Assembly: GCA_023459355.1 (NCBI GenBank)
Contig: JAEWUM010000028.1
Coordinates: 1 to 64,000, forward strand
Direction of reading: 5' to 3'
DNA length: 64,000 bases
From: Bacteroidota bacterium
GTDB taxonomy: Bacteria > Bacteroidota > Bacteroidia > Bacteroidales > Paludibacteraceae
Below the pieces are notes generated by a model, which was given only the letters and a program-made list of their open reading frames with translations, made no database searches and had not been told where the DNA came from. The translations under genes were made by a program, and so were the position numbers. The stretch's first letter is position 1. Each line of letters opens with the position of its first letter. Below are positions 1 to 8,585 of this stretch, piece after piece.

Positions 1-147
1 AATAAATTTTGTATAATCGTTTTTTTCGAGCCTCTGTGTACAAAAATTTTATAACGAACTATTGTATATAATTAAGTGCGAAGGACAAAGATACAAAACA
101 ATCTTAAAAAAACAGGCTGTATCTCTCTACCTTCGCGCAAAATCGAA

Positions 148-1305
148 TCACTTATTCAACTCTTTCAGTGCGAAAATATTCAGCGCATACGGGTCGTTCT
201 CCGCAGCCAGACCGATATATTTCTGTTTCATCGCTGCATTTCCGGTGTAATCATAAGCCAGCGCAAGCAGGTAACTGAAATAAGCAGTCCGCTGCACGCT
301 GCCGGAATCGCAGTAGCTGAGAAAAAACGGCGTGGTTGAGAAATAGCCCGGATCTTCCGTTTTGATGCCGTTTTTCCATTCCTGCAATTTGTAATTAATC
401 AGCATGTCGCCTTTGAGGCGCATTCCCGATTCGCGGTAAGAAAGCGCCTGATAATATGGCAATTCCGGCAGGTTCATGTTACTGAAATAATCGATTTCGA
501 TATCAGTTATAAATTTGAAGTTTTCCTCCGCTTCTGCAGTTTCTCCCAGTGATTTCAGGCAGACAGCTTCGTAGTATTTATACGGAACCAATCTTACGAC
601 ATTCCACAAACCAGCTCCCAAGTTTTGCGGAAGCGTCTGCGCTTCTTTGAAACAATCCGCTGCTTCCCGCATTTTATGCTGCAACATCAGCTTACGCCCT
701 TTCAGAAAGTAAGCCGTCATATATTGTTCGGCAACGACATGCTCACCGCCTTCGGCTGGAACAAAATAACGCCCTTTAAGCAAGTCCAACGCTTTATCTT
801 CTTCGCCTGTCATGTTGTAGGCACGCGCCCATTCGAGCATGATATCGTCACGTGTAATGACAGACTTATGCGCATTAAGGAATGAAATACGCTCTTCGGC
901 CGAGATTCCAGTTTTCCCCATCACATAAGCTGTTTCAAAAATCAACTGTTCATCGTCAGGTTGAAGCGATAAGGCTTTTTTCAGCATCGGAAGCGCCTCG
1001 TTTTTCCGGTTCATGTGCGAATAATAGGCTGCCGCCAGATTCCGTGCGGCGCGGTAATCATTTCCAGCAATATCTTCCCACAATTTTCCCGCATCTTTGT
1101 AATGTCCTTTGGCGTAAAGCGCGCAGGCAAGCTGAAATTTTGCTTTCGCACTGCCCAGCTCTGCCCATCCATCCAGCGATTTCATCTCTATTGCACGGTT
1201 TGGGAAAGCAATGCCTTCAGTTGCTGAATTATCGGGTGTTGTACCTTTCAAATCGGCATAAATTGCCGACAGGCTGAAACAGAGCGGTTCTTGTTTTTGC
1301 AGCAT
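148..1305 (-). CDS. C-terminal TPR half of a split DUF5107-TPR protein
   Basis: This 385-aa frame is built of tetratricopeptide-like helices and has no signal peptide of its own. It begins with ATG directly after the TAA that ends the gene upstream (1306-3411), in the same reading frame. Joined across that stop the two parts would give about 1087 residues, close to the 1109-residue paralogue at 5029-8358. The paralogue's own C-terminal half aligns with this segment; for example both contain a RHFH/RYFVP-like segment followed by a run of KALxLLKGRY/KALKYLENRH type. As a free-standing product it would lack an export signal, so it is probably either made by reinitiation or readthrough, or is a dead tail. 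Its function is unknown; in Bacteroidetes such proteins accompany glycan utilisation loci. Confidence 0.7.
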   Translation of the reverse strand: MLQKQEPLCFSLSAIYADLKGTTPDNSATEGIAFPNRAIEMKSLDGWAELGSAKAKFQLACALYAKGHYKDAGKLWEDIAGNDYRAARNLAAAYYSHMNRKNEALPMLKKALSLQPDDEQLIFETAYVMGKTGISAEERISFLNAHKSVITRDDIMLEWARAYNMTGEEDKALDLLKGRYFVPAEGGEHVVAEQYMTAYFLKGRKLMLQHKMREAADCFKEAQTLPQNLGAGLWNVVRLVPYKYYEAVCLKSLGETAEAEENFKFITDIEIDYFSNMNLPELPYYQALSYRESGMRLKGDMLINYKLQEWKNGIKTEDPGYFSTTPFFLSYCDSGSVQRTAYFSYLLALAYDYTGNAAMKQKYIGLAAENDPYALNIFALKELNK

Positions 1306-3411
1306 TTAGAGCAACGAAATAAGTTCTTGATTTAAGCCGGCAGTGAGCAGCGTCTCCGCCAAATCGAGGCAAACCTGATTTTTGTCTGTGCTTATGCTTT
1401 TTATAAAATCGGTTGGTTTGACTTTTCCAGTCAGCACGCCGAAATAACGTGCCAGATGGTTGAGTTTATCGTTTGCTTCCACCCATTTCCATTGCACATC
1501 GGACGCTTTTTTATCGCCCTGCAGGTATGCGGCATAAACCATCAGCGCGTTAGCGGCAGCATTGTCCTGATTGTATGCAAGGGCTGTTTTGAGATGGCGG
1601 ACCGCTTCGTTGTATTCTGCATTGCGCATATCGAGCATGGCGATATAAGTCATGGCAGGCGAAACGTAAGCGGCATTCCAAGCTGATTTCTGAAAATAAT
1701 TGTAAGCGGAAGCCGTATCGCCGAGTGCCATGTAAGTATGTCCGAGCAGGTAATACAGTTTTCCGTCTTCGGTGCGGGCGTTGAACTGTGTCTGCACTTT
1801 TTCGGCACGGTGCAGATAATCGAGCGCATCGTCATAAAAAGCATTGCGCAGATTATATTCGCCGAGGGCGATAAGCGCAGGCGCAAAATTCGGGTCGCGC
1901 TTAACTGCTTCCTTATAATAGTTGTCGCATTTCACAGCCGGGTCGCGGTATTGATCTACATGCAGACCTTCGAGATACAGTTGCTGCGGGCTTTCCACTT
2001 TTTTGAAATTCGGCATGTCCTGAATCGGCTGGGGAACATTAAACTTATCGTATTCCTGTACTTTATAACTCATCAAAATGTTTCCGTTATCTTCCGCAAC
2101 ATCTATAGAGTAAGCTGTTGCCATTCTAATATCGGTTGAAAGTGTATGTTCTGCACGTGCTTTCATACGCACATTTTCCGAAAAAAGAACATTTCCATTT
2201 TTGTCTTTTATGCTGATTTTTACGTTATTCGCTTTGTTGAGTTGCAATTTGACAGCATCTTTACAATAAATGGCTCCCGCCGTATTTGCAAAATCGGGCA
2301 CGCCGATTTCACCGATCGGAAACCAATATTGCGAAAATGTTTTTGTTTCCATCGGTTCGAGCCACGAAAAGTCGGGCTGATTGTCGGAATAACTTCCAGC
2401 CATCAGTTCGCAATACGGTCCGTCGGTGTCGGTCAAGGCATTTTCCCACGACTGCGACAATTGATTGTAGGCCCAAGTAAACATTTTTTTTCCGGGCGAA
2501 ACATGATGGTCGCCGATGTGCACTACGCCCGATTTCAGACCGTTGTCATAACCTCCGAAAAAGTCGTAATCCGAAGCCGCGCTGAAATACGAAGTAGGCT
2601 GGCGTGTGTTTTTATGCTGGCTGATGTCCACTTCGCCATCAAAGTTGAGACCGTTGAAAACACCTGTCGCGTTCGAAGCAAGAGGATAAGTTGTAACAGA
2701 ATGGCGGTAATGAAAATGGACATGACTCACATCGTGCGGGAAAAATATCTCGTATTCTTCGTTCGACGGCACTGCAACGTTTTCCCACCACAAGAACGAA
2801 TGACGCAAGGGCGTGATATTTGACAACTTCATCCGTGTTTCGAAAATACATTCGCCCGGATTCAGTACAACTCCCACCATGCCTTTCATGCGGTCGATGG
2901 GGTCTTGCTCCGACATCCAAACGATTGCGCCTCCGTTCGGTAGTTTTTCAATTTCGTAATCTACCGGCATGAATGATGAAGCACGATGGTGATAAGGCCA
3001 GTTAAATTCTAAACCGCCCGATGTCCACGAACCTAACGCGCCTATCAAAGCCGGTTTAATCACATGTTGTTTGTAAAAAAAATCGTAGCCGTTTGTTTTG
3101 TCCATTGCCGAAAATATCTTTCCGCCAAGTTCAGGCAGAATTTCTATTTTCAGAAATTCGTTCTCCATTGTTATGAGGGTGTATTTTTTATCTGTCTTTT
3201 TTTCTCTGTTTACTTTCAGAACAATTTTATTTGAATACGAATTTCCGCTCGAACGCTGATGCACACGGTTTTCGGCAAACATAGGAAGTTCTTCGCGTGC
3301 CGGCTCCTCGTAAGTCGGAATGGTAACGGTATTTACCGAAACTTTTACCTGTTGTGCCATGACGGCAAGGCTAAAAAATAATACAGGAATGAATAATTTA
3401 ATACGTTTCAT
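1306..3411 (-). CDS. DUF5107 domain protein, N-terminal half of a split gene
   Basis: The 701-aa product begins with a typical signal peptide (MKRIKLFIPVLFFSLAVMAQ), then a DUF5107 domain to about residue 400 with the family motifs LPELGGKIF, SGGLEFNWPYHHR and SDNQPDFSWLEP, then a few TPRs. DUF5107 has a mutarotase-like beta-sandwich character, and a true galactose mutarotase lies next door, so a role in handling released sugars or glycan fragments in the periplasm is likely but unproven. It is a clear paralogue of the 1109-aa protein at 5029-8358, which continues far past the point where this one stops. The stop TAA (1306-1308) is followed at once, in frame, by an ATG and the missing C-terminal half. 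The start lies 14 bases behind a terminator-like hairpin. Confidence 0.85.
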   Translation of the reverse strand: MKRIKLFIPVLFFSLAVMAQQVKVSVNTVTIPTYEEPAREELPMFAENRVHQRSSGNSYSNKIVLKVNREKKTDKKYTLITMENEFLKIEILPELGGKIFSAMDKTNGYDFFYKQHVIKPALIGALGSWTSGGLEFNWPYHHRASSFMPVDYEIEKLPNGGAIVWMSEQDPIDRMKGMVGVVLNPGECIFETRMKLSNITPLRHSFLWWENVAVPSNEEYEIFFPHDVSHVHFHYRHSVTTYPLASNATGVFNGLNFDGEVDISQHKNTRQPTSYFSAASDYDFFGGYDNGLKSGVVHIGDHHVSPGKKMFTWAYNQLSQSWENALTDTDGPYCELMAGSYSDNQPDFSWLEPMETKTFSQYWFPIGEIGVPDFANTAGAIYCKDAVKLQLNKANNVKISIKDKNGNVLFSENVRMKARAEHTLSTDIRMATAYSIDVAEDNGNILMSYKVQEYDKFNVPQPIQDMPNFKKVESPQQLYLEGLHVDQYRDPAVKCDNYYKEAVKRDPNFAPALIALGEYNLRNAFYDDALDYLHRAEKVQTQFNARTEDGKLYYLLGHTYMALGDTASAYNYFQKSAWNAAYVSPAMTYIAMLDMRNAEYNEAVRHLKTALAYNQDNAAANALMVYAAYLQGDKKASDVQWKWVEANDKLNHLARYFGVLTGKVKPTDFIKSISTDKNQVCLDLAETLLTAGLNQELISLL

Positions 3412-3424
3412 TTTTTTTAGAATT

Positions 3425-3465
3425 TTGTAAAAAAGGGGACAAGCATATACGGCATATCCCCTTTT
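3425..3465 (-). terminator. Intrinsic terminator or attenuator in front of the DUF5107 gene
   Basis: On the minus strand a 9-bp perfect stem (AAAAGGGGA with TCCCCTTTT, 3457-3465 with 3431-3439) and a 17-base loop are followed by a run of six T. The DUF5107 start codon follows only 14 bases beyond the T run, so it could end the mutarotase transcript or attenuate the downstream gene. Confidence 0.55.
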
Positions 3466-3479
3466 GATCAGCTTTAACC

Positions 3480-3600
3480 TATCTTTTTTATACCTGATTT
3501 TTTTGGATTTTTCTCACAGATTTCCGCAGAAATAAAATAAAAACCTGCGTTTATCCCATTTTACGGAATGTTCTATCTGTCTGCATAATCTGCGGGAGTT
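3480..3600. repeat. REP-like intergenic sequence
   Basis: The gap holds the segment TCTGCATAATCTGCGGGAGT (around 3580-3599) and an upstream CACAGATTTCCGCAGAA. A close relative of the first segment, TCCGCGTAATTTGCGGGAGT, occurs at 15860-15879 behind the SusC start. No gene is visible in 3480-3609. The two copies suggest a dispersed extragenic repeat family; a genome-wide count is needed to prove it. Confidence 0.4.
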
Positions 3601-3609
3601 TTTTATTTT

Positions 3610-3810
3610 TTATTTTTCCAGAACAATACGTAAACCAAGTTGGTTGGAATTATTATTGGTTGGAGTTAAACTATTGTGATAAAAAACACTGCAATTGACA
3701 CCGTCTCCTTTTCCTCCGCCTCGGCGGACACGCAAAGTTCCTGTTTCCGGACCGGTCGGGTCGATTTTAGCATCTGCCGTATAAGCCGCATAATAATCAA
3801 TAGCCTTCAC
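3610..3810 (-). pseudogene. C-terminal relic of a formylglycine-generating-enzyme-type (SUMF1) domain gene
   Basis: The 66-residue frame contains DPTGPETGTLRVRRGGG, then VNCSVFYHN and a final NQLGLRIVLEK. This matches the C-terminal end of FGE-sulfatase (SUMF1) domains, which read roughly G-PETG-xRVxRGGSW ... CRxxxR ... N-x-GFRLV. Everything before that end, more than 150 residues in the family, is missing. It opens with a GTG that overlaps the TGA stop of the mutarotase gene (GTGA), so it could be translated by coupling, but the length makes function unlikely. Probably a deletion remnant. Confidence 0.55.
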
Positions 3811-4946
3811 TTTCTGAACCTATATTCCGTCACCGATTTGTAGATTTCTCCCGGGCGCAGCACGCACGAGGGAAAATGCGGTTTATTCGGCGAATCGGGG
3901 TAATGCAGGGTTTCGAAAATGAGACCGTCATACTGCTGGAACGGGCGTCCGTTTTTGCCTATAACCTTAGGAGAAAGCAGGCGCCCGGTATAGATCAGTA
4001 TTCCAGGCTCTGTTGTCCAGACTTCCATCGTCCGGCCGCTTTCCGGCTCGTACAGTACGGAAGCTTCCGCCGGTTCTCCGCTCCTGCTGTTCAGCACCCA
4101 GTTTGCCGAATAGCCTTCCATGATGCGCATGTGTTCGTTCGGCTGGCCTATCCTTTCCAAAAAGGTGTGCGGTTCCCTGAAATCAAGCGGGCCGCCTGCA
4201 ACCGGAACAATTTCACCCGTCGGGATATAGCCCGCGTTGTTGGGAGTTGTCGAATCGGCATAAACCGTGAGGTAATTGTCCAGAACGGTTCCCAGATTTC
4301 TGCCTTTCAGATTGAAGTAGCAGTGCTGCGCCATGTTTACGATGGTCGGTTTGTCGGTTACTGCTTTGAGCTCCATCCGCCATGTATTGTCCGGCGTCCA
4401 CCAGTAGATGACTTCGCAGTCTAAGTTTCCCGGATAGTCTTCTTCGCCGTCAGGGCTTAACCGCGTGAAACGGACACCGATTGTATCTCCTTTTTCGACA
4501 GCTTCCGCATTCCACATTACGCGGTCGAAACCCATATCCCCGCCGTGGATGTGGCACGGAAAACCGTTCGGGGCATTGTTGCAGGAGAGCTGATATTCAA
4601 TTCCGTCTATTGTAAATGTTCCGCCGGCAATCCGGTTGGCATAACGTCCGAGCAGGGCGCCGAAATAGCGTTCTCCGCCAAATTCATAACCTTCTATATC
4701 GTCGTATCCCAGCACGACGTCATCAAGCTTTCCGTCCTTATCGGGGACATAGAGGCTTACCACCCGGCACCCGTAGTCGATCACTTCCATGAAAGCGCCG
4801 GAGGGATTTGTCAGCCGGTACAATGTGACGGAATCTCCCGCTGAAGTTACTCCGAAAGAGAGAGCTTCAATGGAAGATTTTTCTTTCTGTCCGCAGGCTG
4901 ATAACAGCAGGGCAAGTATCGGATAAATCAGGTGTTTAATTTTCAT
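3807..4946 (-). CDS. galM: Galactose mutarotase (aldose 1-epimerase), lipoprotein
   Basis: The 379-aa protein interconverts alpha and beta anomers of aldoses. A lipoprotein signal peptide ends at LLLSACG (Cys near residue 18), so the enzyme is probably anchored in an outer or inner membrane facing the periplasm. Family motifs are in order: GCRVVSLYVPDKDG, LGRYANRIAGGTF, the HIHGG segment with catalytic His, the NMAQHCYFNL segment with the second His, and the late GLIFETLHYPDSPN segment with the general-base Glu. Length is normal for GalM with a signal peptide. It sits between two DUF5107-TPR genes and ends in a GTGA overlap with a SUMF1-type relic. Confidence 0.93.
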   Translation of the reverse strand: MKIKHLIYPILALLLSACGQKEKSSIEALSFGVTSAGDSVTLYRLTNPSGAFMEVIDYGCRVVSLYVPDKDGKLDDVVLGYDDIEGYEFGGERYFGALLGRYANRIAGGTFTIDGIEYQLSCNNAPNGFPCHIHGGDMGFDRVMWNAEAVEKGDTIGVRFTRLSPDGEEDYPGNLDCEVIYWWTPDNTWRMELKAVTDKPTIVNMAQHCYFNLKGRNLGTVLDNYLTVYADSTTPNNAGYIPTGEIVPVAGGPLDFREPHTFLERIGQPNEHMRIMEGYSANWVLNSRSGEPAEASVLYEPESGRTMEVWTTEPGILIYTGRLLSPKVIGKNGRPFQQYDGLIFETLHYPDSPNKPHFPSCVLRPGEIYKSVTEYRFRK

Positions 4947-5028
4947 TTGTTTGTGATTTTTCAGTGTGGTTTCTTATTGAGGATGTGACTTAAAGCCACG
5001 CCCTCACTTTTAGTTTAATCATCCTTTT

Positions 5029-8000
5029 TTATTTTAAAGAATCTTTCCGGTATTTTGCCCAGATGTTGCTCGGGTTATAATTGAGCGACTGCGCAAGGTC
5101 TTTTCCGGCCTGTGCGTTATTTCCCTGAAGCAGCCCGTAAAGCGCTTCGGCATAATAAGCATCGCTCTTCATATAATCCATATTCACTTCGTTGAAAATA
5201 TCATAAGCATAAGCTTTGCAGAGCATCATAACGTCAGCCTTTTTCTTCAATGCTTTCAATGCATCAGCTTCGCCTTGTTTATTATTTATCTTCCGCATAG
5301 CCAACACTTTGTAGTACATCATCTCGACGGTCGGCGTTTTGCTTCCGGCCGATTTTTTATAATATTCACCGGCTTTGGACGTATCTCCTTTTTTTCCGTA
5401 AGCTTCTGCCAGCATATAATTTGCTTTGCATTCATTGCCCCCTTCGAAGTGCAGGTACGATTCCAGGTTGTCCGGATATTCCATTGTGGCTTCAAAATGC
5501 TTGGCGGCTTCGTCGTATTTTTTCTTATTCATCAGTTCCATGCCTTTCAGGAAATGCGAATCGGAATAAATATCGTAGATTTTTTTACCGCTTCCGGAGC
5601 CTTCCCAAATGTGGAAATGGCGGTTTTCGAGATACTTCAGCGCTTTGTCGTACTCTCCGTTTTCGTTGTAGAGATAGATTAATGTCATTACGGCATCATC
5701 GTGCTGTTCTACCGTTTTCCGGCGCGCTTCCAGGCGTTTCAGCCGTTCTTTGGCAGATACATGTGCTTTTTCGTACATCATGTCCGATTCGTTCAGCAGG
5801 AACGCATCGCCCGGATTCAGTTTTACGGCTTTGTCGTAGAACTCTTTCGATTTCTGGTAGTCGTGGAAATCACGGCCGTAGGAGAATGCCAGATTGCGCA
5901 CGGTCATGTCGAAATCCGGATTCAGCCCGTAGGATTTTTCCCAAGAATCGCGTGCCGCTTCTTTTTGCCCCAGATAACGCAACAGACAGCCCTGATAATA
6001 ATAAACGTATGAATTTTCGGGATAGACGTCAATCAGTTTTTTGAACATATTCACTTCTTCAATCCGCATCGGAAAATTATTCACTGCCGAAAGCCTGCCG
6101 GCTTTGTCCATGGTTTCTTTTGCTCCGGCATTGTCTCCCTGCATGGCCTGGCAGTATGCTTTGTAATAATGCACCAGCGGATAATCCTTGTACGGGGCTC
6201 CTGCTGAAACCGCCGCATCAAGAACCTTTGCAACATCTTGATAATCTTCAACGCTCAGGTAATTATTGACAACTTCCAGCAATTCCTGCACGGCAATAAT
6301 ATCTTCGCTCCGGTTCGGTTTCCGCTCTGCGATAAACTCAGCCGTTGTTCCCAGCGCCAGTGTTTTTTCAATTGCGCTCCAATAATCGAGCGGGTCGACT
6401 GATTGAGCGAGCACAATTGTTTTATCAGGATTCTGCCCGAGCTTGCGCTGGATATACGCTTTCAGCGACAAGGCCTGCAGATCATGCCCTCCCAGAAGTA
6501 ATGATTCGTCAATCAGCTCTAATGCTTTGTTCAGATTCCCTTTCCGAATTTCCAGAGCAGCGAGTTCATAGAAAGCACGGTGTTTATATGCATAGTTCCA
6601 GGTGGCCGCCCACCAGGCATTCTCCGCCTCGTGAAGTTTTCCGAGGTATTTGTATGCCGTTCCGAGGTAAAGAAGCGCTTCCGAATCTTTTACGCGCGTA
6701 TAATCGTGCGACAAACGTTCCTGGGCAAGGATCAGGTGCTCTTCCGCTTTTTCAAATTCTCCGGTGCGGATGTAATGTTTTCCGACTTCGATATTTACGC
6801 GGGCATCATCCGGATCGCGGCGGAGCGCTTCGCTGTAATAATCCATGTGGTCGAGGCGGGCGTTGTTGAACAGGTCGGCGCGCAGTCCGGCCAGATAAAG
6901 TTCTTCAACGGTTTTGTAGGTCTTCGGATCCTGATGTCCTTCGATGACTCCGGGAAGTACTGGTTCGTCGTCGAAAACAACCGGCGTGTAGTCAACCAGC
7001 AGGTTTCCGCGGCTGTCGTACAATGCGATGTTAAGCTCGTTCTCCTTGGAAAAAGCTCCTACTTTTACATCTTTAGCGTACACATTTGCCGGGTCGATGT
7101 TTACGGTTTCCTCATACACGGTCTTTCCTTTGTTTGTTACCACCACTTTGGCATTCGTGAATTTCATCGTCGGGCAGAAGCCTGCGAAGTAATTTCCGTT
7201 TTCCGCCGGAACAAAATTTACGGCAGCTTCCACGGTTGCGTTCTTCACGCCCTTGATTCCTTTTATCGGATACCAGGTCTGGGTAAACTCGCGTATCTCG
7301 CCCGGTTCTACCCAGCTGTAGTCGGGCTGGTTGTCCGAATAAGCGCCCACCATAAGTTCCAGGTAGTGCCCGTCGCGGTCGGAAAGCGTCTTGTTCCACA
7401 TCGTACCGCAGTGATTGTTGCCCCAGAGGAAGAATTTCTTTCCCGGAACGACGTGCCGGTTGGCGACATGCACCGTGCCGGCATCTTTTTTTTCATCGTA
7501 GCCTGCCAGAAATTCCATCTCGCTTCCGTGGGCAAAAATAGAGCGCGAATTGCCCGTGTAAGAAGCCCACTCGTCGAGCCTGCAGACTTCGCCGTCGCCG
7601 ATGGTTGCTTCATCGAGAGGCCAGTGGTTGAAATGATTCTTATGGTGTGCTGTCCCGTAACGTACGTCGGGCGGAAAAATTACGCGGTAGTTCTCATCGC
7701 AGTGTACCGACACATTGGCCCAGTAAAGCATCGACTGGATCATGTCCGTCGGGTTCATTACAAGCACTCTGGCTTCAACCCACGAGCGTTCCGGATAGAC
7801 TGTTACGCCGACAGACCATTTCAAACGGTGGCGGAGCTCCATTTCGCCGACCCAGACCGTGCTGCTGCCGTCCTCGTTTTCGGCTGTGTCGTAATTTATC
7901 ATCATATAGGTCGACGGGCGGTGGTGGTCTGGAATATTCCATTCTATCCCGCCCGAAAGCCATGCGCCCTGCATGCCTACCAAGGCCGGTTTTATGCCGG

Positions 8001-8358
8001 TCTGGTTGTAGAAAAAGGGATAACCTTCGTCAGACTTGCTGTGCGTGGTGAAAATACGGCCCCCCATCTCGGGCATGACCGACACGTGGACATATTCGTT
8101 GTCAAGAGAAACAAGCTTGTATTTCTGGTCAACCACATTATCGGTCAGTTTGTCGATCAGAGGGTAAGGATATACATAACCCTCGGCGCCCTGATAGGCC
8201 CGCCCGTTGAAAAATACCGGATATTTCTCCTGGCCGCCCATCTGGTAGGTGGGAAGGATTATCTCTGATTCGCTGATGCGGACGCGGTCTTTCGGACCGC
8301 AGGAGGTTAATGCCACTGCTAATAAAAGGCAAATTGATATTATTATTTTTCTATTCAT
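5029..8358 (-). CDS. DUF5107-TPR lipoprotein, full length
   Basis: The 1109-aa protein starts with a lipoprotein signal (LLLAVALTSCGPKD, Cys about residue 20). A DUF5107 domain fills roughly residues 30-420, with MPEMGGRIF, SGGIEWNIPDHHRPS, ANRHVVPGKKFFLWGNN and SDNQPDYSWVEPGE. About twenty TPR-like helix pairs follow to the C terminus, including repeated DPxDARVxxxxGxxY and YYKKS types. The combination is common in Bacteroidetes glycan loci, where it is thought to work on or bind sugars at the cell envelope; no reaction has been read from the sequence. It is the intact paralogue of the split gene at 148-3411, with clearly diverged sequence, so the pair is an old duplication. Confidence 0.88.
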   Translation of the reverse strand: MNRKIIISICLLLAVALTSCGPKDRVRISESEIILPTYQMGGQEKYPVFFNGRAYQGAEGYVYPYPLIDKLTDNVVDQKYKLVSLDNEYVHVSVMPEMGGRIFTTHSKSDEGYPFFYNQTGIKPALVGMQGAWLSGGIEWNIPDHHRPSTYMMINYDTAENEDGSSTVWVGEMELRHRLKWSVGVTVYPERSWVEARVLVMNPTDMIQSMLYWANVSVHCDENYRVIFPPDVRYGTAHHKNHFNHWPLDEATIGDGEVCRLDEWASYTGNSRSIFAHGSEMEFLAGYDEKKDAGTVHVANRHVVPGKKFFLWGNNHCGTMWNKTLSDRDGHYLELMVGAYSDNQPDYSWVEPGEIREFTQTWYPIKGIKGVKNATVEAAVNFVPAENGNYFAGFCPTMKFTNAKVVVTNKGKTVYEETVNIDPANVYAKDVKVGAFSKENELNIALYDSRGNLLVDYTPVVFDDEPVLPGVIEGHQDPKTYKTVEELYLAGLRADLFNNARLDHMDYYSEALRRDPDDARVNIEVGKHYIRTGEFEKAEEHLILAQERLSHDYTRVKDSEALLYLGTAYKYLGKLHEAENAWWAATWNYAYKHRAFYELAALEIRKGNLNKALELIDESLLLGGHDLQALSLKAYIQRKLGQNPDKTIVLAQSVDPLDYWSAIEKTLALGTTAEFIAERKPNRSEDIIAVQELLEVVNNYLSVEDYQDVAKVLDAAVSAGAPYKDYPLVHYYKAYCQAMQGDNAGAKETMDKAGRLSAVNNFPMRIEEVNMFKKLIDVYPENSYVYYYQGCLLRYLGQKEAARDSWEKSYGLNPDFDMTVRNLAFSYGRDFHDYQKSKEFYDKAVKLNPGDAFLLNESDMMYEKAHVSAKERLKRLEARRKTVEQHDDAVMTLIYLYNENGEYDKALKYLENRHFHIWEGSGSGKKIYDIYSDSHFLKGMELMNKKKYDEAAKHFEATMEYPDNLESYLHFEGGNECKANYMLAEAYGKKGDTSKAGEYYKKSAGSKTPTVEMMYYKVLAMRKINNKQGEADALKALKKKADVMMLCKAYAYDIFNEVNMDYMKSDAYYAEALYGLLQGNNAQAGKDLAQSLNYNPSNIWAKYRKDSLK

Positions 8359-8440
8359 GAAAACGTTGATTTATTTTGAGTTTGACAAAATTTGTAAAAA
8401 CAGTATGAAAAAGACATAAGAATTACAGGACAACAATTTT

Positions 8441-8480
8441 TACAGTATTGAATCTTATTGTTATAAGACTCAATACTGTA
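8441..8480 (-). other. 17-bp hairpin between PUL genes
   Basis: An inverted repeat with arms TACAGTATTGAATCTTA (8441-8457) and 8464-8480, one mismatch and a 6-base loop, lies in the 227-base gap between the secreted protein gene (8586-9773) and the DUF5107 gene. There is no T run after it on the minus strand, so it looks more like an mRNA-stabilising or processing hairpin than an intrinsic terminator. The rest of the gap shows nothing else I can name. Confidence 0.45.
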
Positions 8481-8585
8481 TGAAAGTGCTGCCAAAATCC
8501 GTATCGAACGTTCTTCCAACTTACTTTATATCAGAAGTTTTTGTCCGAAAAATCAGTTTCTATTATAATTATTCGGATTCCGTTT

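Noticed and set aside
2146..2823. Long plus-strand frames opposite the DUF5107 gene (also 6580-8268 opposite its paralogue)
   Set aside because: They are antisense shadows in GC-rich DNA; their translations lack any recognisable domain, while the minus-strand frames have clear families.
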